Shown here piece by piece: positions 15,096 to 24,299 of a DNA stretch of 64,000 nt. The position numbers and the translations under genes are program-made. The notes under the pieces were generated by a model, which ran no database searches, was not told where the DNA came from, and worked only from the letters and a program-made list of their open reading frames with translations. The DNA comes from Cupriavidus neocaledonicus (GTDB lineage Bacteria; Pseudomonadota; Gammaproteobacteria; Burkholderiales; Burkholderiaceae). The DNA lies in the NCBI RefSeq assembly GCF_000372525.1, contig NZ_AQUR01000105.1, positions 328,960 through 392,959 on the forward strand, written 5' to 3'. Position 1 is the stretch's first letter; each line of letters starts with the position of its first letter.

Positions 15096-16469
15096 ATGCG
15101 AAAGCTTTGGGCCCCCAACTGGCTGTCCGCGAGGCGGCACAACGCAAATTCCCCCGCATCCCGAGGCCCCGGCCGGCCGATGCCGCTGGCGGGCCGGCGC
15201 GCGCTGATGGCGTGGCTGGCCGCGGCCATGACCCTGGCCGCGGGCGCCGCGCACGCACAACTGAATGTTGAGATCTCCGGGGTCGGCAGCAGCCAGTTCC
15301 CGGTCGCCACCGCCAACTTCCAGGGCGAGGCCCAGGCCCCGCAGAACCTGACCGCGATCATCCGTTCGGACCTGGCCCGCAGCGGCCGCTTCCGCAACGT
15401 AGACCCGGGCGGCGCCACCGTGGCCGAATCCGCCAATGTCGACCTGGGCAGCTGGAAGGCGCGCGGCGCCGATGCCTTCGTCGCCGGCAGCGTGACCCCG
15501 GCCGCGGGCGGCAAGTACGAAGTGCGCTTCCGCCTGTACGACACCGTCAAGGGCCAGAGCCTGGGCGGGCTGGCCTTCACCGTCAACCAGTCGCAGCTGC
15601 GCGTGACCGCGCACAAGATCGCCGACTACATCTATGAAAAGTTGCTGGGCGAGCGCGGCGTGTTTGCCACGCGCCTGTCCTACGTGTCCAAGGTGGGCGG
15701 CCGCTACCAGCTGCTGATCTCGGATTCGGACGGGCAGAACGCGCAGGTGGCGCTGACCAGCAACGAGCCCATCATCTCGCCGTCGTGGTCGCCGGACGGC
15801 GCGCGCGTGGCCTATGTCTCGTTCGAGGCCAAGAAGCCGGTGGTCTATGTGCACGACCTGGCCAGCGGCAAGCGCACGCTGGTGTCGAACCAGAAGGGCA
15901 ACAACAGCGCGCCGTCGTGGTCGCCGGACGGCCGCTACCTGGCGCTGGCGCTGTCGCGTGACGGCAATACCCAGGTCTACCAGGTCAACGCCGACGGCTC
16001 GGGCATCCGCCGCCTGTCGCGCAGCAGCGCCATCGACACCGAGCCGCAGTACTCGCCCGACGGCAAGAGCATCTATTTCACCAGCGATCGCGGCGGTGCG
16101 CCGCAGATCTACCGCATGCCCGCCTCCGGCGAGGAGGGCGGCGGGGCGCAACGCGTGACGTTCAAGGGCAGCTACAACGTCAGCCCGCGCATTTCGCCGG
16201 ACGGCAAGTACCTGGCGTACATTTCGCGCGGGGGCGGCTTCAAGCTGCAGTTGCAGGACCTGACCAACGGCGACGTGACGTCGCTGACCGATACGGCCAA
16301 CGACGAGGCGCCCAGCTTCGCCGCCAACGGCAAGTACATCCTTTATGCCACCCGCGTGGGCGGTCGCGCGGTGCTGGCGGCGGTGTCCACTGACGGGCGT
16401 ACCCGGCAGGTTCTGTCCCTCCAGTCCGGCGATGTCCGCGAGCCGTCCTGGGGTCCTTTCATGCAATAA
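15096..16469 (+). CDS. tolB: TolB periplasmic beta-propeller protein
   Basis: This encodes 457 residues. GAGGAG sits 6-7 bases before ATG 15096; the resulting signal sequence is long (cleavage after AAHA near residue 54), and ATG 15180 would give a shorter one. An N-terminal domain (about 60-200) precedes a six-bladed propeller marked by repeated SWSPDG, SWSPDG, QYSPDG and RISPDG motifs. TolB binds Pal and the TolA C-terminus. It ends 15 bases before pal. Confidence 0.97.
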   Translation: MRKLWAPNWLSARRHNANSPASRGPGRPMPLAGRRALMAWLAAAMTLAAGAAHAQLNVEISGVGSSQFPVATANFQGEAQAPQNLTAIIRSDLARSGRFRNVDPGGATVAESANVDLGSWKARGADAFVAGSVTPAAGGKYEVRFRLYDTVKGQSLGGLAFTVNQSQLRVTAHKIADYIYEKLLGERGVFATRLSYVSKVGGRYQLLISDSDGQNAQVALTSNEPIISPSWSPDGARVAYVSFEAKKPVVYVHDLASGKRTLVSNQKGNNSAPSWSPDGRYLALALSRDGNTQVYQVNADGSGIRRLSRSSAIDTEPQYSPDGKSIYFTSDRGGAPQIYRMPASGEEGGGAQRVTFKGSYNVSPRISPDGKYLAYISRGGGFKLQLQDLTNGDVTSLTDTANDEAPSFAANGKYILYATRVGGRAVLAAVSTDGRTRQVLSLQSGDVREPSWGPFMQ

Positions 16470-16484
16470 CAGGAGTCATTCACC

Positions 16485-16994
16485 ATGCCTCAACTGATGA
16501 CCAAAACCCTTGCCGTTGCCGCACTGCTTGCCCTGGGCGCATGCAGCTCCGGCGTCAAGCTCGACGATACCGCCAACGCCGGCGCCGGCACGGCCGGCAC
16601 GGGCGCCGATCCGCGCGCCGTCACCCCGGTGACCGCGGCCGATCCGCTCAACGACCCGAACAGCCCGCTGGCCAAGCGCAGCGTCTACTTCGACTTCGAC
16701 AGCTACACCGTCAAGGCCGACTACCAGGGCATGCTGGGCGCGCACGCCAAGTACCTGGGCACCAACAAGGGCCGCAAGATCCTGATCCAGGGCAACACCG
16801 ACGAACGCGGCACCAGCGAGTACAACCTGGCGCTGGGCCAGAAGCGCGCCGAAGCCGTGCGCCGCTCGCTGGCCTCGATGGGCGTGCCCGACGCGCAGAT
16901 GGAAGCCGTCAGCCTGGGCAAGGAAAAGCCCAAGGCGACCGGCCACGATGAAGCCTCGTGGGCCGAGAACCGTCGCGCGGACATCAACTACTGA
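16485..16994 (+). CDS. pal: Pal peptidoglycan-associated lipoprotein
   Basis: This encodes a 169-residue outer-membrane lipoprotein with lipobox L-G-A-C (Cys20). After a linker the OmpA-like domain contains VYFDFDSY, GNTDERGTSEYNLALGQKRA and a C-terminal SWAENRRADINY, the residues used for meso-diaminopimelate binding. AGGAG precedes the ATG. It is part of the tol operon. Confidence 0.98.
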   Translation: MPQLMTKTLAVAALLALGACSSGVKLDDTANAGAGTAGTGADPRAVTPVTAADPLNDPNSPLAKRSVYFDFDSYTVKADYQGMLGAHAKYLGTNKGRKILIQGNTDERGTSEYNLALGQKRAEAVRRSLASMGVPDAQMEAVSLGKEKPKATGHDEASWAENRRADINY

Positions 16995-17009
16995 TCTGGA
17001 CCGCCTTCC

Positions 17010-17771
17010 ATGAAAGCACGCGTTTCCACCCTGTTGTGGCTCGCCGCCGTCGCCGGCGGCGGCATGATGCTGCCGCTGTCGCAGGCGCATGCCGGAGTGT
17101 TCGACGATGACGAGGCCCGCAAGGCCGTCATCAGCCTGCGCGACCAGTTCAACGGTTTCCAGGCGACCGCGACGCAGCGCATCGAGCAGAACAGCCGCAA
17201 CCTGCTCGACATGCAGAACCAGCTCGAAGGCCTGCGCCAGGAAGTGGCGCGGCTGCGCGGCCAGAACGAAGTCCTGCAGAACACGGTGGACACGCTGCAG
17301 AAGCAGCAGAAGGACTACTACGCCGACCTCGATGCGCGCCTGAAGAAATTCGAGCCGCAGCAGGTTACGGTCGAAGGTCGCGAAGGCATCGCGCAGCCCG
17401 GCGAAAAGCCCGAATACGATGCCGCGCTCAAGCAGTTCCAGGCGGGTGATTTCAAGAGCGCGGGAAATTCGTTCTCGGCGTTCGTGAAGAAGTACCCGCA
17501 GAGCCCGTACCTGCCGCTGGCACAGTACTGGCTCGGCAACTCGCTGTACGCGCAGCGCGACTACAAGGGTTCCACCTTCGTGCTGCAGAACATGGTCAAC
17601 GCCAACCCGACGCACCCCAAGGTGCCGGACGCGATGATCGCCATTGCCAACAACCAGCTCGAGTCCGGCCAGAAGGCGGCCGCGCGCAAGACGCTGGAGC
17701 AGGTGGTGGCGAAGTATCCCGGCACCGAGGGCGCGCAGGCGGCGAGCAACCGGCTCAAGACGCTGAAGTAA
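17010..17771 (+). CDS. cpoB: CpoB (YbgF) cell-division coordinator
   Basis: This encodes a 253-residue periplasmic protein with a signal peptide ending SQAHA (about 28), a coiled-coil segment at about 40-110 used for trimerisation, and TPR repeats at about 135-250 (YDAALKQFQAGDF, YLPLAQYWLGNSLYAQRDY). In E. coli CpoB links Tol to peptidoglycan synthesis by PBP1B. It is the last gene of the tol operon, followed by a terminator. Confidence 0.95.
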   Translation: MKARVSTLLWLAAVAGGGMMLPLSQAHAGVFDDDEARKAVISLRDQFNGFQATATQRIEQNSRNLLDMQNQLEGLRQEVARLRGQNEVLQNTVDTLQKQQKDYYADLDARLKKFEPQQVTVEGREGIAQPGEKPEYDAALKQFQAGDFKSAGNSFSAFVKKYPQSPYLPLAQYWLGNSLYAQRDYKGSTFVLQNMVNANPTHPKVPDAMIAIANNQLESGQKAAARKTLEQVVAKYPGTEGAQAASNRLKTLK

Positions 17772-17797
17772 GCGCCGGCGCCGCCGTCCGCCACTGC

Positions 17798-17823
17798 AAG
17801 GCCCGCTTCGGCGGGCCTTTTTC
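17798..17823 (+). terminator. Rho-independent terminator after cpoB
   Basis: AAGGCCCGC-TTCG-GCGGGCCTT stem-loop with a UUCG tetraloop followed by a T-run. It closes the tol-pal operon. Confidence 0.9.
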
Positions 17824-17891
17824 GTTGGTCGCGATAGAATATGCGATTCGCCCGAATGTTCTTGCGCGCCGCCCCCGGCGCGACCCGCACC

Positions 17892-18575
17892 ATGACCCAA
17901 CGCGCCATCGTCCTGCTGTCCGGCGGACTCGACTCCGCCACCGTACTTGCCATGGCCCGCGCCCAGGGCTTCGAGACCTATGCGCTGTCGATGCGCTACG
18001 GCCAGCGCCACTCGTCCGAACTGGAGGCCGCCAAGCGCGTGGCCGCGGCGCTGGGCGCCGTGCGCCACGAGATCGTCGACCTCGACCTGCGCCGCTTCGG
18101 TGGCTCGGCGCTGACCGACGATGCGCTCGAGGTCCCCACCGATGGCGCCAGCGGCGGCATCCCCGTCACCTACGTGCCGGCGCGCAACACCATCATGCTG
18201 TCGCTGGCGCTCGGCTGGGCCGAGGCGGTGGGCGGGCGCGACCTGTTCTTCGGCGCCAACGCGGTCGACTATTCCGGCTACCCGGACTGCCGCCCGGAAT
18301 ACGTCGCGGCCTACGAGACCCTGGCCAACCTGGCCACCAAGGCCGGCGTCGAGGGCGACCGCTTCCGCGTGCACGCGCCCATCATCGACATGACCAAGGG
18401 CGAGATCATCCGCGCCGGCATCGCGCTGGGCGTCGACTACAGCCTGACGGTGTCGTGCTACCAGGCCGACGACGACGGCCGCGCCTGCGGCGTGTGCGAT
18501 TCCTGCCGCATCCGCCGCGCCGGCTTCGAGGCCGCCGGCGTGCCCGACCCGACCCGCTACCAGGCCGCCGCCTGA
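17892..18575 (+). CDS. queC: 7-cyano-7-deazaguanine synthase
   Basis: This encodes a 227-residue ATP-dependent enzyme of queuosine biosynthesis converting CDG to preQ0. The PP-loop SGGLDS is at residues 10-15, and the zinc site is Cys189, Cys199, Cys202 and Cys205 (ACGVCDSCRIR). I preferred ATG 17892 over ATG 17841: it puts the PP-loop at the usual distance, and a -10-like TAGAAT at 17835-17840 would start transcription after 17841. Confidence 0.97.
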   Translation: MTQRAIVLLSGGLDSATVLAMARAQGFETYALSMRYGQRHSSELEAAKRVAAALGAVRHEIVDLDLRRFGGSALTDDALEVPTDGASGGIPVTYVPARNTIMLSLALGWAEAVGGRDLFFGANAVDYSGYPDCRPEYVAAYETLANLATKAGVEGDRFRVHAPIIDMTKGEIIRAGIALGVDYSLTVSCYQADDDGRACGVCDSCRIRRAGFEAAGVPDPTRYQAAA

Positions 18576-18623
18576 TCCGGCACCTGAGCCCCCGCCCTGG
18601 CCTGAGCCCGCCGTTCCCGCCCC

Positions 18624-19739
18624 ATGCCTGAAATCGATCTTGCCGCGCTGTCGCGCTCGGTGCTGCTGAGCACCTTCGTCCTGACCTTCCTGTTTGGCGC
18701 CGTGCTGCAGCGCACGCACTTCTGCACCATGGGGGCGGTCTCGGACATCGTCAACATGGGCGACTGGAGCCGCATGCGCATGTGGGTGCTGGCCATCGGC
18801 GTGGCCATGGTCGGCACCGGCGTGCTGGCCTGGAACGGCGCCATCGACCCGACCAAGACCATCTATGCCGCCAGCAAGCTGGCGTGGCTGTCGGCGCTGG
18901 CCGGCGGGCTGATGTTCGGCTTCGGCATGGTGCTGGCGTCCGGCTGCGGCAGCAAGACGCTGGTGCGCATCGGTGCGGGCAACCTGAAGTCGCTGGTGGT
19001 GTTCGTGTTCCTGGGGCTGTCGGCCTACATGACGCTGCGCGGCCTGTTCGGCGTGGTGCGCGTCAATACCGTCGATGCGGTGGCGCTGGCGCTGCCGACC
19101 ACGCAGGACCTGCCGTCGGTGCTGGCGCAGGGCACCGGCGCGGCGCGTGGCGCACTGCAGCTTGGGCTGGGCCTGGCGCTAGGCGGCGTGCTGGCGGCGT
19201 GGGCGCTGGCGGGACGCGGCTTCCGCACCTTCGACAACCTGCTGGGCGGTATCGGCGTGGGCCTGATCATCGTGGCGATGTGGTACGTGTCGGGCCACCT
19301 CGGCTACGTCGCCGAGGACCCCAATACGCTCGAGGAACTGTTCGTTTCGACCAACAGCGGCCGCATGGAAAGCCTGAGCTTCGTCGCGCCGTATGCCTAC
19401 ACGCTCGACTGGCTGATGATGTTCAGCGACAAGAGCAAGGTGCTGACCATCGGCATCGTCAGCGTGTTCGGCGTGATCGCCGGCGCGGCCGCGTATGCGC
19501 TGGCGACCCGCACCTTCCGCTGGGAAGGCTTCGGCAATGCCGAGGACGTCGCCAACCACATCGTCGGCGGCATCCTGATGGGCGCGGGCGGCGTCACGGC
19601 GCTGGGCTGCACGGTGGGGCAGGGGCTGTCGGGCGTGTCGACGCTGGCGCTGGGCTCGTTCATTGCGCTGGGCGGCATCCTGGCCGGCGCGGTGCTGGCG
19701 TTCCGCTACCAGATGTGGCGCCTGGAACGCATGGTTTAA
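18624..19739 (+). CDS. YeeE/YedE-family sulfur-compound transporter
   Basis: This encodes a 371-residue membrane protein with about nine or more hydrophobic helices. The family's conserved Cys motifs are all present: HFCTMGAVSD near residue 35, ASGCGSKTL near 110, and ALGCTVGQGLSGVST near 335. In characterised relatives (TsuA/YeeE) these Cys residues relay thiosulfate through the membrane. It starts 48 bases after queC on the same strand. The exact substrate cannot be told from the sequence. Confidence 0.88.
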   Translation: MPEIDLAALSRSVLLSTFVLTFLFGAVLQRTHFCTMGAVSDIVNMGDWSRMRMWVLAIGVAMVGTGVLAWNGAIDPTKTIYAASKLAWLSALAGGLMFGFGMVLASGCGSKTLVRIGAGNLKSLVVFVFLGLSAYMTLRGLFGVVRVNTVDAVALALPTTQDLPSVLAQGTGAARGALQLGLGLALGGVLAAWALAGRGFRTFDNLLGGIGVGLIIVAMWYVSGHLGYVAEDPNTLEELFVSTNSGRMESLSFVAPYAYTLDWLMMFSDKSKVLTIGIVSVFGVIAGAAAYALATRTFRWEGFGNAEDVANHIVGGILMGAGGVTALGCTVGQGLSGVSTLALGSFIALGGILAGAVLAFRYQMWRLERMV

Positions 19740-19758
19740 GCGCGCTGGCGCGCCGCCC

Positions 19759-19788
19759 TTGACACATCGAGAATCGCATCACTATAAT
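19759..19788 (+). promoter_or_regulatory. Consensus promoter of tRNA-Lys
   Basis: TTGACA (19759-19764), an 18-base spacer and TATAAT (19783-19788). Both hexamers match the sigma70 consensus perfectly. The predicted start falls about 10 bases before the mature tRNA. Confidence 0.92.
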
Positions 19789-19805
19789 CGCGGTTCTGTT
19801 TTTTC

Positions 19806-19881
19806 GGGTCGTTAGCTCAGTCGGTAGAGCAGCGGACTTTTAATCCGTTGGTCGCGTGTTCGAGTCACGCACGACCCACCA
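19806..19881 (+). tRNA. tRNA-Lys (anticodon TTT)
   Basis: A 76-base cloverleaf including the encoded CCA. The acceptor stem is GGGTCGT/ACGACCC, the D-arm has AGCTCAGTCGGTAGAGC, the anticodon loop is CTTTTAA with TTT at 19839-19841, and the T-arm contains GTTCGAGTC. It is a single-gene transcript with its own promoter and terminator. Confidence 0.97.
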
Positions 19882-19889
19882 GTATTACG

Positions 19890-19925
19890 AAGGGCCTGTG
19901 GCGCATGTCACAGGCCCTTTTTGCG
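19890..19925 (+). terminator. Rho-independent terminator after tRNA-Lys
   Basis: AAGGGCCTGTG (19890-19900) pairs with CACAGGCCCTT (19909-19919), then a T-run. The stem is 11 bp with an 8-base loop. Confidence 0.9.
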
Positions 19926-20009
19926 TTTTGTGCCGTCCGGCATGCCCCGATGGTAGGGGGTGCTTTAACTAGTTCGAGGTAGAGACGCGAGCGCGCCACG
20001 CGCCGCACA

Positions 20010-22910
20010 ATGGCTCAACCGCGGCGTGTGGACCGCGGGCCCTCGGAACGGCCGCGAGACACGGCCCCTCGAACAAGACCTATGCGGCGAGCAGGCGTTT
20101 CCTTGCCGGCCAGCGGGCATGTGCTGCGCATCATCTGGCCGTTCGTACCGGTGGTGGTTGCGCTGGCGTTGTTCAGCATCGCCAGCCTGGACCTGCTGTC
20201 GGCCGCGCGCGCCTTTGTCGCGGGCGAGAGCCAGTGGTCAAAGGGCCAGAAAAACGCGGTGCTGCACCTGCTGCGTTATGGCGCGGAACGCGATCCGGCG
20301 GATTTCGAGGCCTACCTGGCGGCCATCGCCATCCCCTTCGGCGACCACCGCGCGCGCCTGGAGCTGGACCGTGCCGAGCCTGACCTGGAACGCGTGCACG
20401 AGGGCCTGCTCGCCGCAGGCAACCACCCCGAAGACATCCCGCGCATGGTGCGCCTGTACCGGAACTTCCGCCAGATCCATGAGGTCGATGCCGCCATCCG
20501 CGTATGGGCGCAGGGCGATCTGGAAATCTTTGCCCTGCATGAGCAGGCGCTGGCGCTGCGGCGCCTGGCCCGCCAACCCGGCTGCGACGACGCCTGCGTC
20601 GCGCCGGTGCTGCGCAACATCGCCCGGATCGACGCCCGCCTGACGCCGCTGGAAAGCGCTTTTTCCGGCCACCTGGGGCAAGCCTCGCGCCGGGTCACGC
20701 GGTTGCTGACCACCGGCAGCGCGGTGATGGCGGCGGCGCTGCTGATGTCGGCGATCCTGCTGTCGGTGGGGCCGCTGCGGCGCGAGCGGCGGCTGCGCGA
20801 GGCGCTGGCGCAGCGCGAAGAGCAGCTGCAGCTGGCGGTCGAGGGCAGCAACGACGGCTTGTGGGACTGGCATCTCGGGCGTGGCGAACTGTATTTCTCG
20901 CCGCGCTGCGCGCAGATGCTGGGTTACCGCGCCGACGAGCTGCCGCATGCGCGCGAAACCGTGCTGGGCCTGCTGCATCCGTCCGAGCTGGCGGCGTTCG
21001 AGGCCAAGCTGGCGCACCACCTGCGCAGCGGCGAACCCTATGACGCCGAATTCCGCCTGCGCAACCGCGCCGGCGATTACCTCTGGGTGCGCGCGCGCGG
21101 CCGGCTGGTGCGCGGTGCCGGGCGCCGGCGCGCGCGCATGGCGGGCTCGCTGACCGATATTTCCGACCACAAGCGCTACGAGACCCAGCTGTTCGCCGAA
21201 AAGGAGCGCGCCCAGGTCACGCTGCAGGCGATCGGCGACGCCGTGGTGACCGCCGATGTATGGGGCCGCGTGCAGTCGCTCAACCCTGCGGCGGAAGCGC
21301 TGACCGGCTGGCGCGAGGCCGAGGCGCGCGGGCTGCCGCTGAGCGAGGTGTGCGTGCTGCGCGACGAGGACAGCCTGGCGCCGCTGCCCGATATCGTGAC
21401 GCTGGCGCTGCGCCAGCGCTGGCACAGCCGCTCGGCCCAGCTGGTGCAGCGCGATGGTGCCGGGCAGCCCGGACCGGCGCTGGCGGTCAAGCCGTCGGTG
21501 GCGCTGATCCGCGACCGCGCCGCGCAGGCCATCGGCGTGGTGGTGGTGCTGCACGACATCAGCCAGGAACGCGCGCATGCCGCGCGCCTGGCGCACGAGG
21601 CCAGCCATGACGCGCTGACCGGCCTGGTCAACCGCGCCGAATTCGAGCGCCGGCTGGCCGCGGCGATCGAGCGCGCGCGCGCGCAGGGCATCCCTCACAC
21701 CCTGATGTACCTGGACATGGACCAGTTCAAGGTGGTCAACGACACCTGCGGCCACGCCGCCGGCGACGAGCTGATCCGGCAGATGGCCGAGATCATGCGC
21801 GGCCAGCTGCGCCGCAGCGACATGCTGGCGCGTCTGGGCGGCGACGAGTTCGGGGTGCTGCTCGAGCATTGCGGCACCGCCGACGGCGAGCGCGTCGCCG
21901 AGGGCTTGCGCCACGCGATCGCGAGCTTCCGCTTTGCGCACCGGCAGCGCACCTTCGCGGTCGGCGTCAGCATCGGCCTGGTCACGCTGGACCGGCACAC
22001 CGGCAGCGTGGCCGAGGCGCTCAGCGCGGCCGATGCGGCCTGCTACGTGGCCAAGGAGGGCGGGCGCAACCGCGTCCAGGTCTACCATCCGCTGGACAGC
22101 GTGGTGCAGGCGCGCCAAGGCGAGATGGAATGGGTCAGCCGCGTGCATGCGGCGCTGGCGGCCGGCCGCTTCTGCCTGTTCTCGCAGGAAATCGTTCCGG
22201 TGCAGCCGGGCACGGCGCCGGCAACGGGACGCCACGTGGAGCTGTTGCTGCGCATGGTCGACGAACGCGGCCGGCTGGTGCCGCCGATGGCCTTCGTGCC
22301 GGCCTGCGAGCGCTACAACCTGATGCCGATGATCGACCGCTGGGTGGTCGAGACCGCGTTTGCCACGCTGGCGGGACGCCAGGCCGAGATCGCCATCTGC
22401 GCCATCAACCTGTCAAGCTCGTCGCTGGCCGACATCCAGTTCCCGGACTTCGTGCGCGAGCAGGCGCAGCGCTTCGGCATCGCGCTGGACGGCATCTGCT
22501 TCGAGGTCACCGAGACCGCGGCCATTGCCAACCTGGCGCAGGCCGGGGCGTTCATCATGCAACTGCAGCAGCTCGGCTGCCGCTTCGCGCTGGACGACTT
22601 CGGCGCCGGCATGTCCTCGTTCACCTACCTGAAGCACTTGCCCGCGGCCTACCTGAAGATCGATGGCAGCTTCGTGCGCGACATGCTGGCCGACCCCGTC
22701 AACCTGGTGATGGTGGAGGTGATCCAGCGCATCGGCCACGCCATGGGCAAGCAGACCATTGCGGAATTCGTCGAGAACGAGGCGATGCTGGAGCGCCTGC
22801 GCGGACTGGGCGTGGACCTGGCGCAGGGCTACCACATTGCGCCGCCGGTGCCGTTCGCACCGGCCGCCCCGGATGCCGGAGGACGACCGGCGCTGGCGCT
22901 GGCGGGATGA
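20010..22910 (+). CDS. Membrane PAS-GGDEF-EAL cyclic-di-GMP protein
   Basis: This 966-residue protein has two membrane helices (about 38-60 and 232-255) bracketing a periplasmic domain with two Cys in GCDDAC. Two PAS regions follow (about 268-385, NDGLWDWHLGRGELYFS; about 398-510), then a GGDEF domain with intact GGDEF near residues 610-614, then an EAL domain. In the EAL domain the signature is E-L-L (Glu744), but the other catalytic elements NLSSSS, FEVTETAAI, ALDDFGAGMSSF, K-I-D-G and AEFVEN are present, so phosphodiesterase activity is likely kept. An I-site RxxD cannot be confirmed. ATG 20010 lacks a good ribosome site; ATG 20082 is possible. Confidence 0.9.
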   Translation: MAQPRRVDRGPSERPRDTAPRTRPMRRAGVSLPASGHVLRIIWPFVPVVVALALFSIASLDLLSAARAFVAGESQWSKGQKNAVLHLLRYGAERDPADFEAYLAAIAIPFGDHRARLELDRAEPDLERVHEGLLAAGNHPEDIPRMVRLYRNFRQIHEVDAAIRVWAQGDLEIFALHEQALALRRLARQPGCDDACVAPVLRNIARIDARLTPLESAFSGHLGQASRRVTRLLTTGSAVMAAALLMSAILLSVGPLRRERRLREALAQREEQLQLAVEGSNDGLWDWHLGRGELYFSPRCAQMLGYRADELPHARETVLGLLHPSELAAFEAKLAHHLRSGEPYDAEFRLRNRAGDYLWVRARGRLVRGAGRRRARMAGSLTDISDHKRYETQLFAEKERAQVTLQAIGDAVVTADVWGRVQSLNPAAEALTGWREAEARGLPLSEVCVLRDEDSLAPLPDIVTLALRQRWHSRSAQLVQRDGAGQPGPALAVKPSVALIRDRAAQAIGVVVVLHDISQERAHAARLAHEASHDALTGLVNRAEFERRLAAAIERARAQGIPHTLMYLDMDQFKVVNDTCGHAAGDELIRQMAEIMRGQLRRSDMLARLGGDEFGVLLEHCGTADGERVAEGLRHAIASFRFAHRQRTFAVGVSIGLVTLDRHTGSVAEALSAADAACYVAKEGGRNRVQVYHPLDSVVQARQGEMEWVSRVHAALAAGRFCLFSQEIVPVQPGTAPATGRHVELLLRMVDERGRLVPPMAFVPACERYNLMPMIDRWVVETAFATLAGRQAEIAICAINLSSSSLADIQFPDFVREQAQRFGIALDGICFEVTETAAIANLAQAGAFIMQLQQLGCRFALDDFGAGMSSFTYLKHLPAAYLKIDGSFVRDMLADPVNLVMVEVIQRIGHAMGKQTIAEFVENEAMLERLRGLGVDLAQGYHIAPPVPFAPAAPDAGGRPALALAG

Positions 22911-22923
22911 GCCGCCAGCGCCG

Positions 22924-23430
22924 TCAGGGGATCAGCGGATCGCGGAAGCCGGTGTCGGCGGCGGGTGGGGTGCCGGCCGGGGCCGGGGTCGGCACGTTGG
23001 CCGGCGGCACTGCCTGGCCCTTGGCTTCGCGCCAGGTGTTGTAGGCCCAGTAGGCGGCGCCCGCGACCAGGCCGAGCTTGGACAGCTTCCAGGTCAGGCG
23101 CAGCACCGGCACGCGCTTGACCAGCGGCAGCGCCAGCGTAACCGCGGTGCTGAGCAGCGGGTAGTCCTTGGTCAGCCCGACCACCTTCATCCACGAGCCC
23201 GGCCGCGCGATCCGCGGCAGCCAGGCGCTGATGGTGCCGAGGCGGTGCACGCCGCCGCGCACCGCGTGCAGCGCCTGCCGGCAATCGTGGCGTTCGAGGG
23301 CGGCGCGGGTCAGCAGCAGTTCCTTGCGCACCGCCAGCGGCAGGCGCACCTCTTGCGTGAACCGGGGCGCGCGCGGGTATTCGCCGCGTTCGCGTGCGGG
23401 CGCAGCGTCGTCAGGGTCGAGTGTGCTCAT
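22924..23430 (-). CDS. Hypothetical protein of the YqjD/YqjE cluster
   Basis: This encodes a 168-residue protein of unknown function. The N-terminal half is basic and helical (RLPLAVRKELLLTRAALERHDC), the middle has two weakly hydrophobic segments (LLSTAVTLALPLVKRVP and LGLVAGAAYWAYNTW), and the tail is Pro/Ala-rich. The ATG overlaps the stop of the YqjE-like gene as ATGA, the position taken by YqjK in enterobacteria. No enzymatic motif is visible. Confidence 0.7.
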   Translation of the reverse strand: MSTLDPDDAAPARERGEYPRAPRFTQEVRLPLAVRKELLLTRAALERHDCRQALHAVRGGVHRLGTISAWLPRIARPGSWMKVVGLTKDYPLLSTAVTLALPLVKRVPVLRLTWKLSKLGLVAGAAYWAYNTWREAKGQAVPPANVPTPAPAGTPPAADTGFRDPLIP

Positions 23431-23807
23431 CGGCGCAGGATCTCCCGGTCTTTGTCGATTTCGGCGAGGGTGGCTTCCAGCATCGGCGGCGCGTTGCGCA
23501 GCACGCTGCGGGCGTAGGCCAGGCAGACGGCGCACAGCACCAGGTAGAGCACCGTCAGGGCGCCCAGCGCCTGCCAGCGGTAGGTGTCCCAGAACAGGAT
23601 CGCGATGAGGGCGGTCAGCGTGACCAGGCCCAGCCCGAAGAACGCCAGCCCGAACAAGGCCAGCAGGGCGACCTTCAGCAAGCGCGTGCGCTCTTCGGCC
23701 AGCTCCACGCTGGCCAGTTCCAGGCGGGTCTGCACCATCGCCACGACCGAGCCGGCCAGGTTGCGCACGGCGTCCAGGAACTTGGGGGAAGGGTTGGCTT
23801 CGCTCAT
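23427..23807 (-). CDS. YqjE/phage-holin-family inner-membrane protein
   Basis: This encodes 126 residues: an amphipathic N-terminal helix (FLDAVRNLAGSVVAMVQTRLELASVELAEERTR region), then two long membrane helices at about 45-70 and 78-100. The pattern fits the YqjE/actinobacterial holin-like family, which accompanies YqjD. The start ATG 23807 removes an unrelated basic extension. It is coupled to the downstream gene by ATGA. Confidence 0.8.
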   Translation of the reverse strand: MSEANPSPKFLDAVRNLAGSVVAMVQTRLELASVELAEERTRLLKVALLALFGLAFFGLGLVTLTALIAILFWDTYRWQALGALTVLYLVLCAVCLAYARSVLRNAPPMLEATLAEIDKDREILRR

Positions 23808-24023
23808 GCGGCTCCGGCGTGAAAGAGCGGTGCGCCGGCATGGCCGTACGCACCTATCCGACTTGCGGGGCCGGATGCGGCGTGGTGTCGGCAACGAACG
23901 GTCGACCATGAGAGGTCAGCCGCGACAGCGTTACCGACACACCGGGCGCCCCGGCCATTGGCAACCCGCCGGGCGGGTTGCCGCGATGGCGCGGCCTTGC
24001 ATGCCGCGCCGGATTTGCAGCGC

Positions 24024-24299
24024 TTACTTGCGGTTGAGCAGCAGACCGATCAGCAGGCCGACGCCGGCTGCCACGCCCACGGCGCGCCACGGGTGGTCGT
24101 GCACGTAGTCGTCGGTGGCGCGCGCGGCGGCCTTGCTCTTGGTTACGACGGCGTCTTGCAGGTCCTGGGCCTTCTCCTTGGCTTGCTTGAGCAGGCCCAT
24201 GCCACGCTCGCGCAGTTCGGCGGCCTTTTCCCCGGTGGTCGAGGCGGCTTGCTTCAGCAGTTCCTCGGCGTCGGACAGCACGGTCTTGACATCGCTCAT
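24024..24299 (-). CDS. ElaB/YqjD-like DUF883 membrane-anchored protein
   Basis: This encodes 91 residues: a charged helix (about 1-60) followed by DDYVHDHPWRAVGVAAGVGLLIGLLLNRK, the C-terminal tail anchor and glycine-zipper typical of ElaB/YqjD/YgaM. In E. coli these proteins bind stationary-phase ribosomes to the inner membrane. ATG 24299 has AGGAG 7 bases upstream. An in-frame ATG near 24350 would add 17 residues. It is separated from the yqjE-like gene by 216 bases. Confidence 0.85.
   Translation of the reverse strand: MSDVKTVLSDAEELLKQAASTTGEKAAELRERGMGLLKQAKEKAQDLQDAVVTKSKAAARATDDYVHDHPWRAVGVAAGVGLLIGLLLNRK

Noticed and set aside
22236..22250. Degenerate, inactive EAL domain because the motif reads ELL.
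   Set aside because: All other catalytic residues and motifs are present, and the middle position is known to vary in active enzymes.
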